This document shows positions 34,831 to 45,106 of a stretch of DNA of 64,000 bases, one piece after another (position 1 is the stretch's first letter; the number at the start of each line of letters is the position of its first letter). The DNA comes from Hsuehochloa calcarea. Taxonomy: Eukaryota; Streptophyta; Magnoliopsida; Poales; Poaceae. The notes under the pieces were generated by a model. The model was not told where the DNA came from, did not search any database, and saw nothing but the letters and a program-made list of their open reading frames with translations. The stretch covers positions 29,297,045 to 29,361,044 of the forward strand of contig CM070603.1 in NCBI GenBank assembly GCA_036346395.1. The letters run 5' to 3'. Made by a program: the position numbers and the translations under genes.

Positions 34831-35775
34831 AGTATGATTCGATGTCTATTTCCACCTACTGCTACAGACATTGTGAATTTGTGATCACGGGACATATTAA
34901 TTATTGATATTATCCGTGCCATGTACACAGGATTGATCACATACTGGTGGTTTTGTCAAACCCAACTTACTAAGCAAAATATTTCCCTTCTTTTGAGATG
35001 TAGATCCATTTACAATTTTAAGTTTTTTTTTTCAATGTACTAGCTGAATGCCCGATTACTTGACCATTTTCGTTTAGATTGTCGGACACTATAAGCTCTT
35101 CAAATCTAAAAAAACATGCGTCCGAGATTTTGGGCTCACTAAGCAAAATGTTTGTAGCTGACACTACGAAGAAGGTTCAACAATAAAAATTCCTGACTAA
35201 ATATTTATTCAGCAAGGTATTGGAATGAGATATCATGTGGTTGCTTTGGTCTAATTGTGTACAAACTGAAACAAAGTTGATTAACAAAGTAGATCAACAA
35301 AGTAGATCAATACCCGCAACAAAGATGACCTTGGTAGCTATGTATAGTATGCTATCGTCTTTCATACATTCTGCGGATGATGATTGTACACATGGACGGT
35401 ACAATCACAATCAGAGGAATAATGTAAACAAAAGCTACAACATATTATCATGTCGACCTCTACTTCATCAAATTTGGCAAAACTTATATATTCATGAACA
35501 GAGGACAAGAATCTTTCAACCTAGATGGCCCCATACCACTAATTGGCCGAACAAGGACATGTTGGATCCAATGCTACATCATCACCAGATGGCTCAATAC
35601 CACTCGTTAGAAAAGCATGTACCGGCTGAGATCCGGGATTTTTAACCAGTTTTAGCCTTTTAGGAGGAGATGGATCGTTTCTAGTGCTGCGATATTCTGA
35701 ATGTTTCAATAATCCCGTCGCACATCAAGTGTTGGATCAAAAAGAAGGGACAAGATCATCTCATGTGAGGCACGT
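34831..35775. other. Unassigned intergenic sequence
   Basis: No gene. TACTAGCTGAATGCCCG at about 35039 resembles the reverse complement of a Helitron 3' end, but the hairpin is not intact. The region stops at the left edge of the duplicated block. Confidence 0.35.
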
Positions 35776-36517
35776 AAAAACCCTCACATTTGCAAAACAC
35801 ACCTGTAAAATTTTGAGAATATAGAACCAAAGTGTGTCAGTCATCTAGAGGTGTCTAAATAATCATGTCTGCTGGGTCGACCCACTGCACGAGATTGTTA
35901 ACCCGGCCTAGATACGGCATGGCCCTGGCCCATCAGCCTTCTTCCACCCTTTGAATGTGCTGTTCCAATTTGGAGGAATCCAAGTATTTAGCCTTCTTCA
36001 GGTCCTCACACAAAAGCAGTTACTTCCGAGAGCGATTTGGTACATAATCCGTGGTGTGTAAATTGTGTTCGATTTGAGACGCAGTTGCAATTTTAGTGGA
36101 CATTGCACCTTTTTTCTTCTGAAAATATGTTCCAGATTGCAGATTTTTTTTTCTGGTTTTTTCTTTCTCTAGTATTCTAATGCAATTTGGGCAGATTTGT
36201 TTTTCCAACTTGTTCCACATTGCACCTTTTTTCTTCTGAAAATATGTTCCAGATTGCAGATTTTTTTTTCTGGTTTTTTTCTTTCTCTAGTTTTCTAATG
36301 CAATTTGGGCAGATTTGTTTTTCCAACTTGTTCTCGGAACCCCCCCATCTATATGCAAGTAATGTACCATGCATGTCCCCATCAAATGCAAGTTTCTTTG
36401 GTCCTTCCTCTTTGTGAATGTGTGATAGGCAAATTTGTGCTTGATGCCCAATTCATGTTATCTCTCTCTCTCTCTCTGAATTTGCTTCTTGTAATTCTAC
36501 CTAAATTAGATGGTTTC

Positions 36518-38326
36518 TGTTAGAATAGGGTGTTAGAATATGAATTCTTTTTGTATTTTCTTTTCTGTTAGAATAGGGTGTTAGAATATGAATTCTTTTT
36601 GTATTTTCTTATCCGTATATGGTATATCTCTCTTTGTACCATATATATATTGCACATTGGGCTTCTTGAATACATACACCCAATATTCATAACAACCTAG
36701 CCTTCATTGTTTCCGCTACCCGTTGCCCGTGGGAGGAGCAATCTCCGCTCCGGGGGCGGCCTCGTACTACCTTGTCGTCAAGCAGCAAGCAACAATCTCA
36801 TCTTCGTTGCAGACCGGTGCCTAGATCTCATGCCCGAGACGCGCCTCCGCGCTTCTTCTCGGCCGCCGCCTGCCCAGATCTGCTCTGGATCTGGTCTTTC
36901 CCTGTTTGAGCCGGTCTCTTCACGCCGGAGAAGATCTATGTCATGACGAAGGTGGGCGACGAGTTCGACGAGATCAGGTTTGCCTGTGTAGACTCCTTCA
37001 GATGCAATAGCCAGATCCGAAGGGGAGATGCGGTGAGGTCAGATCTAGTGGCCAGAGGGGATCCTGTCGCCGATGCTCCTCCCCGGCCTGGATCCTGGAT
37101 CCCTGTCGCCGACGCCGCCCCCAAGCGTCGCCCCTCTCTTGGGAAAAGCTCGCCCCCATGCGTCGCCCCCATCGCCAGCTCCCCTCCCCTGGCTCAATCT
37201 CGTCATCGAGCTCTTCCTCACCGAATTTGGGCATCCCGTCGCCACTGTCGCTAGATCTAGCGCATCTCGTCGCCACCATCCTTGGATCCCGTCGGATCCG
37301 GGCATGACTCCCCGAGCCGTCACCGACACCCGGCACACCTGCTCTGCCCCCCTTTGTGCACGACAGATCCATCGCCTTCTTGGAGACGCTGAGGGGGAGT
37401 TGGGGCACTGTAGAACATGTTGAGCTCGCTGGCCTTCTTGAAGATTCGATTTTTTGCACTTGGAACCGCTGGTGCTTGGTGCTCGAGAAAACAGAGGGAG
37501 AGTCGGTGATTCAGCGGAGAAAGCTAGTGTTGCTAGTATCTATTGTTAGCTACTGCTAGCTATCCTTTGAGTCATTCCTTTCTTTGTGTCGTTTCTTCTG
37601 TTGCGTTCATCCAAGTCCGTATTACTTTATCTTTGAGTTCGTCTAAGCTATGCGAGTCTACAAATTTATTGTCAGACATAGAAGCATAGGAATTCCTTTT
37701 GCATGGTCGTCGCCGCTCTTCTTTCTGAGCCGCTGTAGATTGTAGAAATCGTTATGATACCGTCACTTCTCTCTTAGCCGCCGCCCCGAGCTTCTAAGGT
37801 TGCAGCGCTTCTTCTGCATTGCGCTTCTTGTGCATTACGTCGCCGCCTTCTTGGGCTTCGATCCGTGCTGTCATATTTTTATCTATTCCTCTTCGGCTTG
37901 ATTTGACAGTTTTCTCCATTTTTTTGTCGATTTCATTATCTTCGTTGTCGTGTTGCCGCGGCCAACTTTGCTCCTACCTACCTCTACTTTCTCAGCCCCT
38001 GCACGTTGTGCTTTATGGGTTGTCGTATGACCCCGAATGGGAAGAGATCGTTTGATACTCGACATATTTTTCAAGAGCTGCACGCTTCGACGACATTATT
38101 AAGACTCGGAGTTTTGATTTATCATATTTTAGGGTCAACCATTTCTAAATGCATTGTTATTACATACACTTTGCATTTGAGAGGAGTGTTAGAATATGAA
38201 TCCTTTTGTATTTACTTATCTACCTTTTGTATTGTCTTATCTGTATATGGTATATCCCCTTTATAGCATATACTATATGTATTACCTATTGGACCTCTTG
38301 AATACATACACACAATATCCATAGCA
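36518..38326 (+). mobile_element. TRIM-like LTR element, copy 1
   Basis: Short LTRs (36518-36694 and 38187-38326) share TGTTAGAATATGAAT and the CTTGAATACATACAC tail, ending CATAACA and CATAGCA. Perfect 5-mers gtttc flank it (36513-36517 and 38327-38331). A purine tract GAGAGGAG precedes the right LTR. The 1.5-kb interior has no gag or pol that I can recognise; a frame near 37350-37550 (IAFLETLRGSWGTVEHVELA) is open but anonymous. I found no standard PBS after the left LTR. The left LTR has a private 48-bp tandem duplication absent from copy 2. Confidence 0.82.
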
Positions 38327-39112
38327 GTTTCCTTGGTGCTGCTTTAGGGGATAGGAGATGGCATATTTGGTAGCAAGATGAGGTTGTCTATACAGTGTCT
38401 CTGCACTGTGTGTACTAATTAATTGCATGATTAATTGTGATATACGTTTATTTATTTTGCTTCGAGCAGTTCTGTACACTGGTGAAAGGAAAAAGAGGTA
38501 GCAATAAGACGCCTCTCTCACATGTATTATTGTCTTTGTTCTTGAATGTGTAATGTGTTTGTGTCTTTGCAGATCAAGTAGCACCAAGAAGGTCACAAGT
38601 CACAAGCAGCTAGAGAGTTGGACTAGCACCTTCTGTGTTCATAATGTATTATTAATTTTTGTACTAGAAATCTTTTGTTCCGCCCCTGCGAGATTTTCTG
38701 TAGTTCTAGTCAAAATAACTCATGCTTTTTTGGTTTAATTGGTGCAGTTCTACTATACTCATTGTTTTGCATCTGGGATGTTGGAATCATGTAAAGGATA
38801 ATCTTGAAGAACCAGCCCGAGTCCACCAGCAGCTAGTAAAACATAATTGGTGAGAATTGGAAGTGTTGATTATGTTATTAATGTAGACTGCCATTGTGGT
38901 AGAAACTTGATGTGCTGAAAGCTTATCATGTACTGGATGACTTTTGCTGACAATATTGTGTACTGGAATGTTCTAGTAGTAGAATGTCAGCTAGCAGTAG
39001 CAAATACCTTTTTCATCTCCTATTATGCCATAAAGTAGTATTGGTCTTCTAGTCATGTATTTTCAATGGCATCAGCAGCTAGTTGTAATGTTTCTTGCGG
39101 TGTTATAATTAA

Positions 39113-41540
39113 AGCTGATTGCTGAAATGAATACTGAAACAGTCCGAAATTTTTGAAGATTTGAAAACTTTTGAACCTTTTGGTTCAAATTTGAAATCTT
39201 TTCGTTTTTTGAAAACTTCCGCCGAAAGCCGCTTTCCCTTTCTGGAAACCCGCTTCTCCCAGTCGAAGACGTCTTTTCTCCCGGGCACTTCCACCTCCAG
39301 CCGCTTTCTTCTTCCTCCCCCTCTCTTCTCTCCCAGCGTCACTGCCGTCATCATCACCGCCCATGCTTGTCACCGCCACCTCCCGCGCCACCTCACGTCG
39401 CCTGAACCTTCCCCCGCCTTCACCGCCTCCACCTGGCCCCGCCCCGACCGCCACCTCTCCCTCTCTGTGGCAGAAGAAATCCCCGCCGCCACCTCTTGCC
39501 GATGCCTCCTGCCCTCTCGCTCCCACCGCCTCCCAGCCTATAAAAGTTGCTCCAGAGACGGCTCTTCTCCTCACCTTCACTCCCAGCTTCTCCCCTAGCC
39601 CCTTCCTTCCCCAGCGCCAGCGGAATCGAAGAAACGCCGCCGCCTCTCTTCTCCTCCTGAAGCAACCTTTGGTAAAATCCGCCGCCCTCCTTCATCCCCT
39701 TCCCTCCCACCTCCGGCAGTAGCACCCCCGCACCGCCGCCAGTCTTTTCCCCACCTCGCCCCACCTTCTCCCTCGCCGGAGCTCTTCCGGCACCGAGCTC
39801 CTCCGCCGCCACCTCTCGGTTGCCGTCGCCACCCCATTCCTGCACCCCCTTCGCCCCCGCAAAACCCCAAAATGGAACCACCTCGCTTCGGTGGTGCTCC
39901 CAGTGCTCTTCCTCGCCGTCGCCGGAGCGCCGGCCGCTCCACCGCCTCTGCCCAGGGGCGAGCGCGTGGGCCTTTCGGCCGCGCGGCTCAAGCCGCTTGG
40001 GGCAAGGCCTGGCCGAGTGGGCCGGTTCAGCCTGGCCAAATTAGGCTTCGGGCCGCACAGTAAAAAGCCGGGCCTTTTACTGTTCATTTCTTTAAAAATT
40101 TTACTGTTCACGGTACAATAACTCCATTTACTGTTCATCACCCGAAGATTGGTTTTCTACTGTTCATTAGCATGAACAGTAATCTCAATACTATTCATCA
40201 CCATATTTCCATCCATGAATAGTAAAATATTACTATTCATCATCCGATACTATTTATCTGCAAAACCCTAATTCAGCATATTATATTCATTTTGTCCGTT
40301 TTGAGCCCAGAAACCCATTTCTCCACTCCGTTCAGTCCAATTAAACCCCAGATAAATTTTCACCCTCCCACACCACCTTATTTATGTTTCTTTTTCATTT
40401 GTTTTTCCTTGCATGTTGTTCCCAGCTCATTCCTTGTCGAGCCGGATTTTACTTGGTTGTTTTATTATTTTGCTTCTCATTAAGTCACGATATTGAAGAC
40501 CAGGCTGCAGAAGACGTCAGACAAGACCAGGATCTACAGGACTTTGTGCAGGAAGGCAAGCCACATTCTTTGATCATTTTGAACCTACAGTTCATATATT
40601 TAATATTACTTTCATTATTATTTGTGCCAATTACTTCAAATATTGATATAATACTTTAGAATGCCATGATGTGTAGATAATTCCAATTACTCCACATACA
40701 AACCCACCTAACACTTGTAGGCCATATTCACCTTGACAAGGTTAAGATTTCTTGTAAACCATATTCACCTTGACAAGTCAACATAAAATATTATCTATGC
40801 AAATAGCTTTGTCACCAAAATTGTGGTTATCAATCAAAAGAGTGTATTGGCGGTTCGCCAATGGTTTTAGTTTGAAGTTGAGAGTTGTGTCGGCATCCCA
40901 ATAGACTTGTGTTGGAAAATATGAGTCGCAGGTGAGGCTCGGAGGATAGACATCCACGGGTTGGTGTTGGTCTATCGCTTCACTGTGAGACTAGTAAGGA
41001 CAAGACCCTTGTGCCTAAGTAACAGACACAGAAAACCGCTCAACCACAGGTGTGGTCATTACTCCCTAGCTTAGTACACTGCTCTTTCAATCAAATATCT
41101 ACATGGAAAGGCGTGTGCTCTTATGTGGTAGAGCAGCGCGGAACTGGGGTTGGACATGAGTGGGCCTGTAGGGGCACTCGGTAGTCTAAACAACGGTATG
41201 TGCCCGTCAACATCGGGGTGAAAGATCCATAGCTGCAGCCGATGGAGTCTCCTGAGGGCTGTATGGGATAAAACCTACCGGGAAGAGACTAGAAAGGTTG
41301 AGCAGTGAAAAAGCTTTGTTATCTCAGCTCAGTCGCACGCTAACTTGTTGCGTGTATATAGCTTGACAGTACGAGCATGATGTATCTTGTGGGTAAAGCT
41401 GAGTAACTCTGCAGAGTGTATCAAATGGTATTCGAATACGCCGTGCTTCCGGTTAATGAAGCTGTGTTCATGGGTGATTCCAATACATGAGGCATAAGTA
41501 GAGTTTTTGAGATGTGAATCTGGTTTGTGCGTTTGTTGAG
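39113..41540 (+). other. GC-rich LTR-like region, copy 1
   Basis: C-rich sequence with a TATAAAAG box at 39539-39546 and a C/T-rich leader. It is followed by a field of TACTGTTCAT motifs (40078-40240) and an open frame with DIEDQAAEDVRQDQDLQDF near 40490. This layout resembles the LTR/leader of grass Ty3/gypsy elements, from memory. Neither LTR ends nor pol can be pinned down, so the element type is not fixed. Confidence 0.4.
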
Positions 41541-41788
41541 ACGGCGCGGTCGAGGAATTGCGGAAGAAGCAGCGGTTGGAACCGATGCTCGATACCATAT
41601 AAGCGTGAGAATGATTGATTGATAAGAGTGATGCAGAGTACAAATATATAGCGAGGATACCAACCGTTCGTATCCTCTCGAGGATACCAAGCGTTCATAA
41701 TCGCTCGTATCCTCTCGAGAATACCAAGCGTTCATAGCTGTTCGTATCCTCTCGAGAATACCAACCGTTCATATTCAATAGTCTAACA
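41541..41788 (-). mobile_element. Truncated copia fragment (LTR plus PBS) between the copies
   Basis: On the minus strand, TGTTAGAC at 41788 starts an LTR of about 190 bp, followed at 41588-41598 by TGGTATCGAGC, a copia-type PBS, and about 47 nt of leader. A unit around TTGGTATTCTCGAGAGGATACG recurs three to four times within the LTR. The LTR edge abuts copy 2 exactly, while the leader is cut off at copy 1. The undisturbed sequence cacgtaaaaaccctcac at copy 1 (35771-35787) appears to be the empty site. Confidence 0.7.
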
Positions 41789-42560
41789 AAAAACCCTCAC
41801 ATTTGCAAAACACACCTGTAAAATTTTGAGAATATAGAACCAAAGTGTGTCAGTCATCTAGAGGTGTATAAATAATCATGTCTGCTGGGTCGACCCACTG
41901 CACGAGATTGTTAACCCGGCCTAGACACGGCATGGCTCTGACCCATCAGCCCGGCTCTCCTCCCCCTGGTCCCCTCCGGGCTTCTTCCTCCCTTTGAATG
42001 TGTTGTTCCAATTTGGAGGAATCCAAGTATTTAGCCTTCTTCAGGTCCTCACACAAAAGCAGTTACTTCCGAGAGCGATTTGGTACATAATCTGTGGTGT
42101 GTAAATTGTGTTCGATTTGAGACGCAGTTGCAATTTTAGTGGACATTGCACCTTTTTTCTTCTGAAAATATGTTCCAGATTGCATATTTTTTTCTGGTTT
42201 TTTCTTTCTCTAGTTTTCTAATGCAATTTGGGCATATTTGTTTTTCCAACTTGTTCCACATTGCACCTTTTTTCTTCTGAAAATATGTTCCAGATTGCAT
42301 ATTTTTTTCTGGTTTTTTCTTTCTCTAGTTTTCTAATGCAATTTGGGCAGATTTGTTTTTCCAACTTGTTCTTGGAATCCCCCCATCTATATGCAAGTAG
42401 TGTACCATGCATGTCCCCATCAAATGCAAGTTTCTTTGGTCCTTCCTCTTTGTGAATGTGTGATAGGCAAATTTGTGCTTGATGCCCAATTCATGTTATC
42501 TCTCTCTCTCTCTCTCTCTGAATTTGCTTCTTGTAATTCTACCTAAAATGAGATGGTTTC

Positions 42561-44321
42561 TGTTAGAATAGGGGTGTTAGAATATGAATTCTTTTTGTAT
42601 TTTCTTATCCGTATATGGTATATCCCTCTTTGTACCATATATATATTGCACATTGGGCTTCTTGAATACATACACACAATATTCATAACAACCTAGCCTT
42701 CATCGTTTCCGCTGCCCGTTGCCCGTGGGAGGAGCAATCTCCGCTCCGGGGGCGGCCTCGTACTACCTTGTCGTCAATCAGCAAGCAACAATCTCATCTT
42801 CGTTGCAGACCGGTGCCTAGATCTCATGCCCGAGACGAGCCTCCGCGCTTCTTCTCGGCCGCCGCCTGTCCAGATCTGCTCTGGATCGGGTCTTTCCCTG
42901 TTTGAGCCGGTCTCTTCACGCCGGAGAAGATCTATGGCATGACGAAGGTGGGCGACGAGTTCGACGAGATCAGGTTCGCCTGTGTAGACTCCTTCAGATG
43001 CAATAGCCAGATCCGAAGGGGAGATGAGGTGAGGTCAGATCTAGTGCCCAGAGGGGATCCTGTCGCCGATGCTCCTCCCCGGCCTGGATCCTAGATCCCT
43101 GTCGCTGACGCCGCCCCTCTCTTGGGCGGAGCTCGCCCCCATGCGTCGCCCCCATCGCCAGCTCCCCTCCCCTGGCTCAATCTCGTCATCGAGCTCTTCC
43201 TCACCGAATTTGGGCATCCCGTCGCCACTGTCGCTAGATCTGGCGCATCTCGTCGCCACCATCCTTGGATCCCGTCGGATCCAGGCATGACTCCCCGAGC
43301 CGTCATCGACACCCGGCACACCTGCTCCGCCCCCCTTTGTGCACGATAGATCCATCGCCTTCTTGGAGACGCTAAGGGGGAGTTGGGGCACTGTAGAACA
43401 TGTTGAGCTCGCTGGCCTTCTTGAAGATTCGGTTTTTTGCACTTGGAACCGCTGGTGCTTGGTGCTCGAGAAAAGAGATCGAGAAAACAGAGGGAGAGTC
43501 GGTGATTCAGCAGAGAAAGCTAGTGTTGCTAGTATCTATTGTTAGCTACTGCTAGCTATCCTTTGAGTCATTCCTTTCTTTGTGTCGTTTCTTCTGTTGC
43601 GTTCATCCAAGTCCGTACTACTTTATCTTTGAGTTCGTCTAAGTTATGCGAGTCTACAAATTTATTGTCAGACATAGAAGCATAGGAATTCCTTTTGCAT
43701 GGTCGTCGCCGCTCTTCTTTCCGAGCCGCTGTAGATTGTAGAAATCGTTATGATACCGTCACGTCTCTCTTAGCCGCCGCCCCGAGCTTCTAAGGTTGCC
43801 GCGCTTCTTCTACATTGCGCTTCTTGTGCACTACGCCACCGCCGTCTTGGGCTTCGATCTGTGCTGTCATGTTTTTATCTATTCCTCTTCGGCTTGATTT
43901 GACAGTTTTCTCCATTTTTTATCGGTTTCATTATCTTCGTTGTCGTGTTGCCGCGGCCAACTTTGCTCCTGCCTACCTCTACTTTCTCAGCCCCTGCACG
44001 TTGTGCTTTATGGGTTGTCGCATAACCCCGAATGGGAAGAGATCGTTTGATACTCTACATATTTTTCAAGAGCTGCACGCTTCGACGACATTATTAAGAC
44101 TCAGAGTTTTGATTTTTCATATTTTAGGGTCAACCCTTTCTAAATGCATTGTTATTACATACACTTTGCATTTGAGAGGAGTGTTAGAATATGAATCCTT
44201 TTGTATTTACTTATCTACCTTTTGTATTGTTTTATCTATATATGACATATCCCCTTTATAGCATATATTATATATATTACCTATTGGACCTCTTGAATAC
44301 ATACACACAATATTCATAGCA
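42561..44321 (+). mobile_element. TRIM-like LTR element, copy 2
   Basis: LTRs at 42561-42690 and 44182-44321, with TSDs gtttc at 42556-42560 and 44322-44326. It has the same position and the same TSD as the copy 1 element, so one insertion preceded the duplication. The two LTRs of one element differ more from each other than from their counterparts in the other copy. Confidence 0.82.
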
Positions 44322-45106
44322 GTTTCCTTGGTGCTGCTTTAGGGGATAGGAGATGGCATATTTGGTAGCAAGATGAGGTTGTCTATACAGTGTCTCTGCA
44401 CTGTGTGTACTAATTAATTGCATGATTAATTGTGATATACGTTTATTTATTTTGCTTCGAGCAGTTCTGTACACTGGTGAAAGGAAAAAGAGGTAGCAAT
44501 AAGACGCCTCTCTCACATGTATTATTGTCTTTGTTCTTGAATGTGTAATGTGTTTGTGTCTTTGCAGATCAAGTAGCACCAAGAAGGTCACAAGTCACAA
44601 GCAGCTAGAGAGTTGGACTAGCACCTTCTGTGTTCATAATGTATTATTAATTTTTGTACTAGAAATCTTTTGTTCCGCCCTGCAGAATTTTCTGTAGTTC
44701 TAGTCAAAATAACTCATGCTTTTTTGGTTTAATTGGTGCAGTTCTACTATACTCATTGTTTTGCATCTGGGATGTTGGAATCATGTAAAGCATAATCTTG
44801 AAGAACCAGCCCGAGTCCACCAGCAGCTAGTAAAACATAATTGGTGAGAATTGGAAGTGTTGATTATGTATTAATGTAGACTGCCATTGTGGTAGAAATT
44901 TGATGTGCTGAAAGCTTATCATGTACTGGATGACTTTTGCTGACAATATTGTGTACTGGAATGTTCTAGTAGTAGAATGTCAGCTAGCAGTAGCAAATAC
45001 CTTTTTCATCTCCTATTATGCCATAAAGTAGTATTGGCCTTCTAGTCATGTATTTTCAATGGCATCAGCAGCTAGTTGTAATGTTTCTTGCGGTGTAATA
45101 ATTAAA

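Larger units (their letters stand above)
35776..41540. repeat. Tandem duplication, copy 1 (5,765 bp)
   Basis: This block matches 41789-47510 nearly base for base over most of its length, in the same orientation and in the same internal order. CCCTCACATTTGCAAAAC occurs at 35781 and 41794; GTGCGTTTGTTGAG ends both copies (41540 and 47510). It holds a TRIM-like element (36518-38326), a 117-bp internal tandem repeat (CATTGCACCTTTTTTCTTC at 36101 and 36218), and a GC-rich LTR-like region (39113-41540). Small differences, such as a 48-bp extra repeat at 36517-36612, show that the copies are distinct. Confidence 0.93.

Noticed and set aside
35039..35060. TACTAGCTGAATGCCCG resembling a reverse Helitron 3' end
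   Set aside because: The hairpin arm has no complement, and the base after CTAGT on the minus strand is A, not T.
39161..40141. Several open frames over 100 codons in the GC-rich part of copy 1, and their counterparts at 45065-46074
   Set aside because: They overlap in many frames on both strands, differ between the copies by frameshifts, and are Pro/Arg/Gly-rich. They are expected in C-rich LTR-like sequence.
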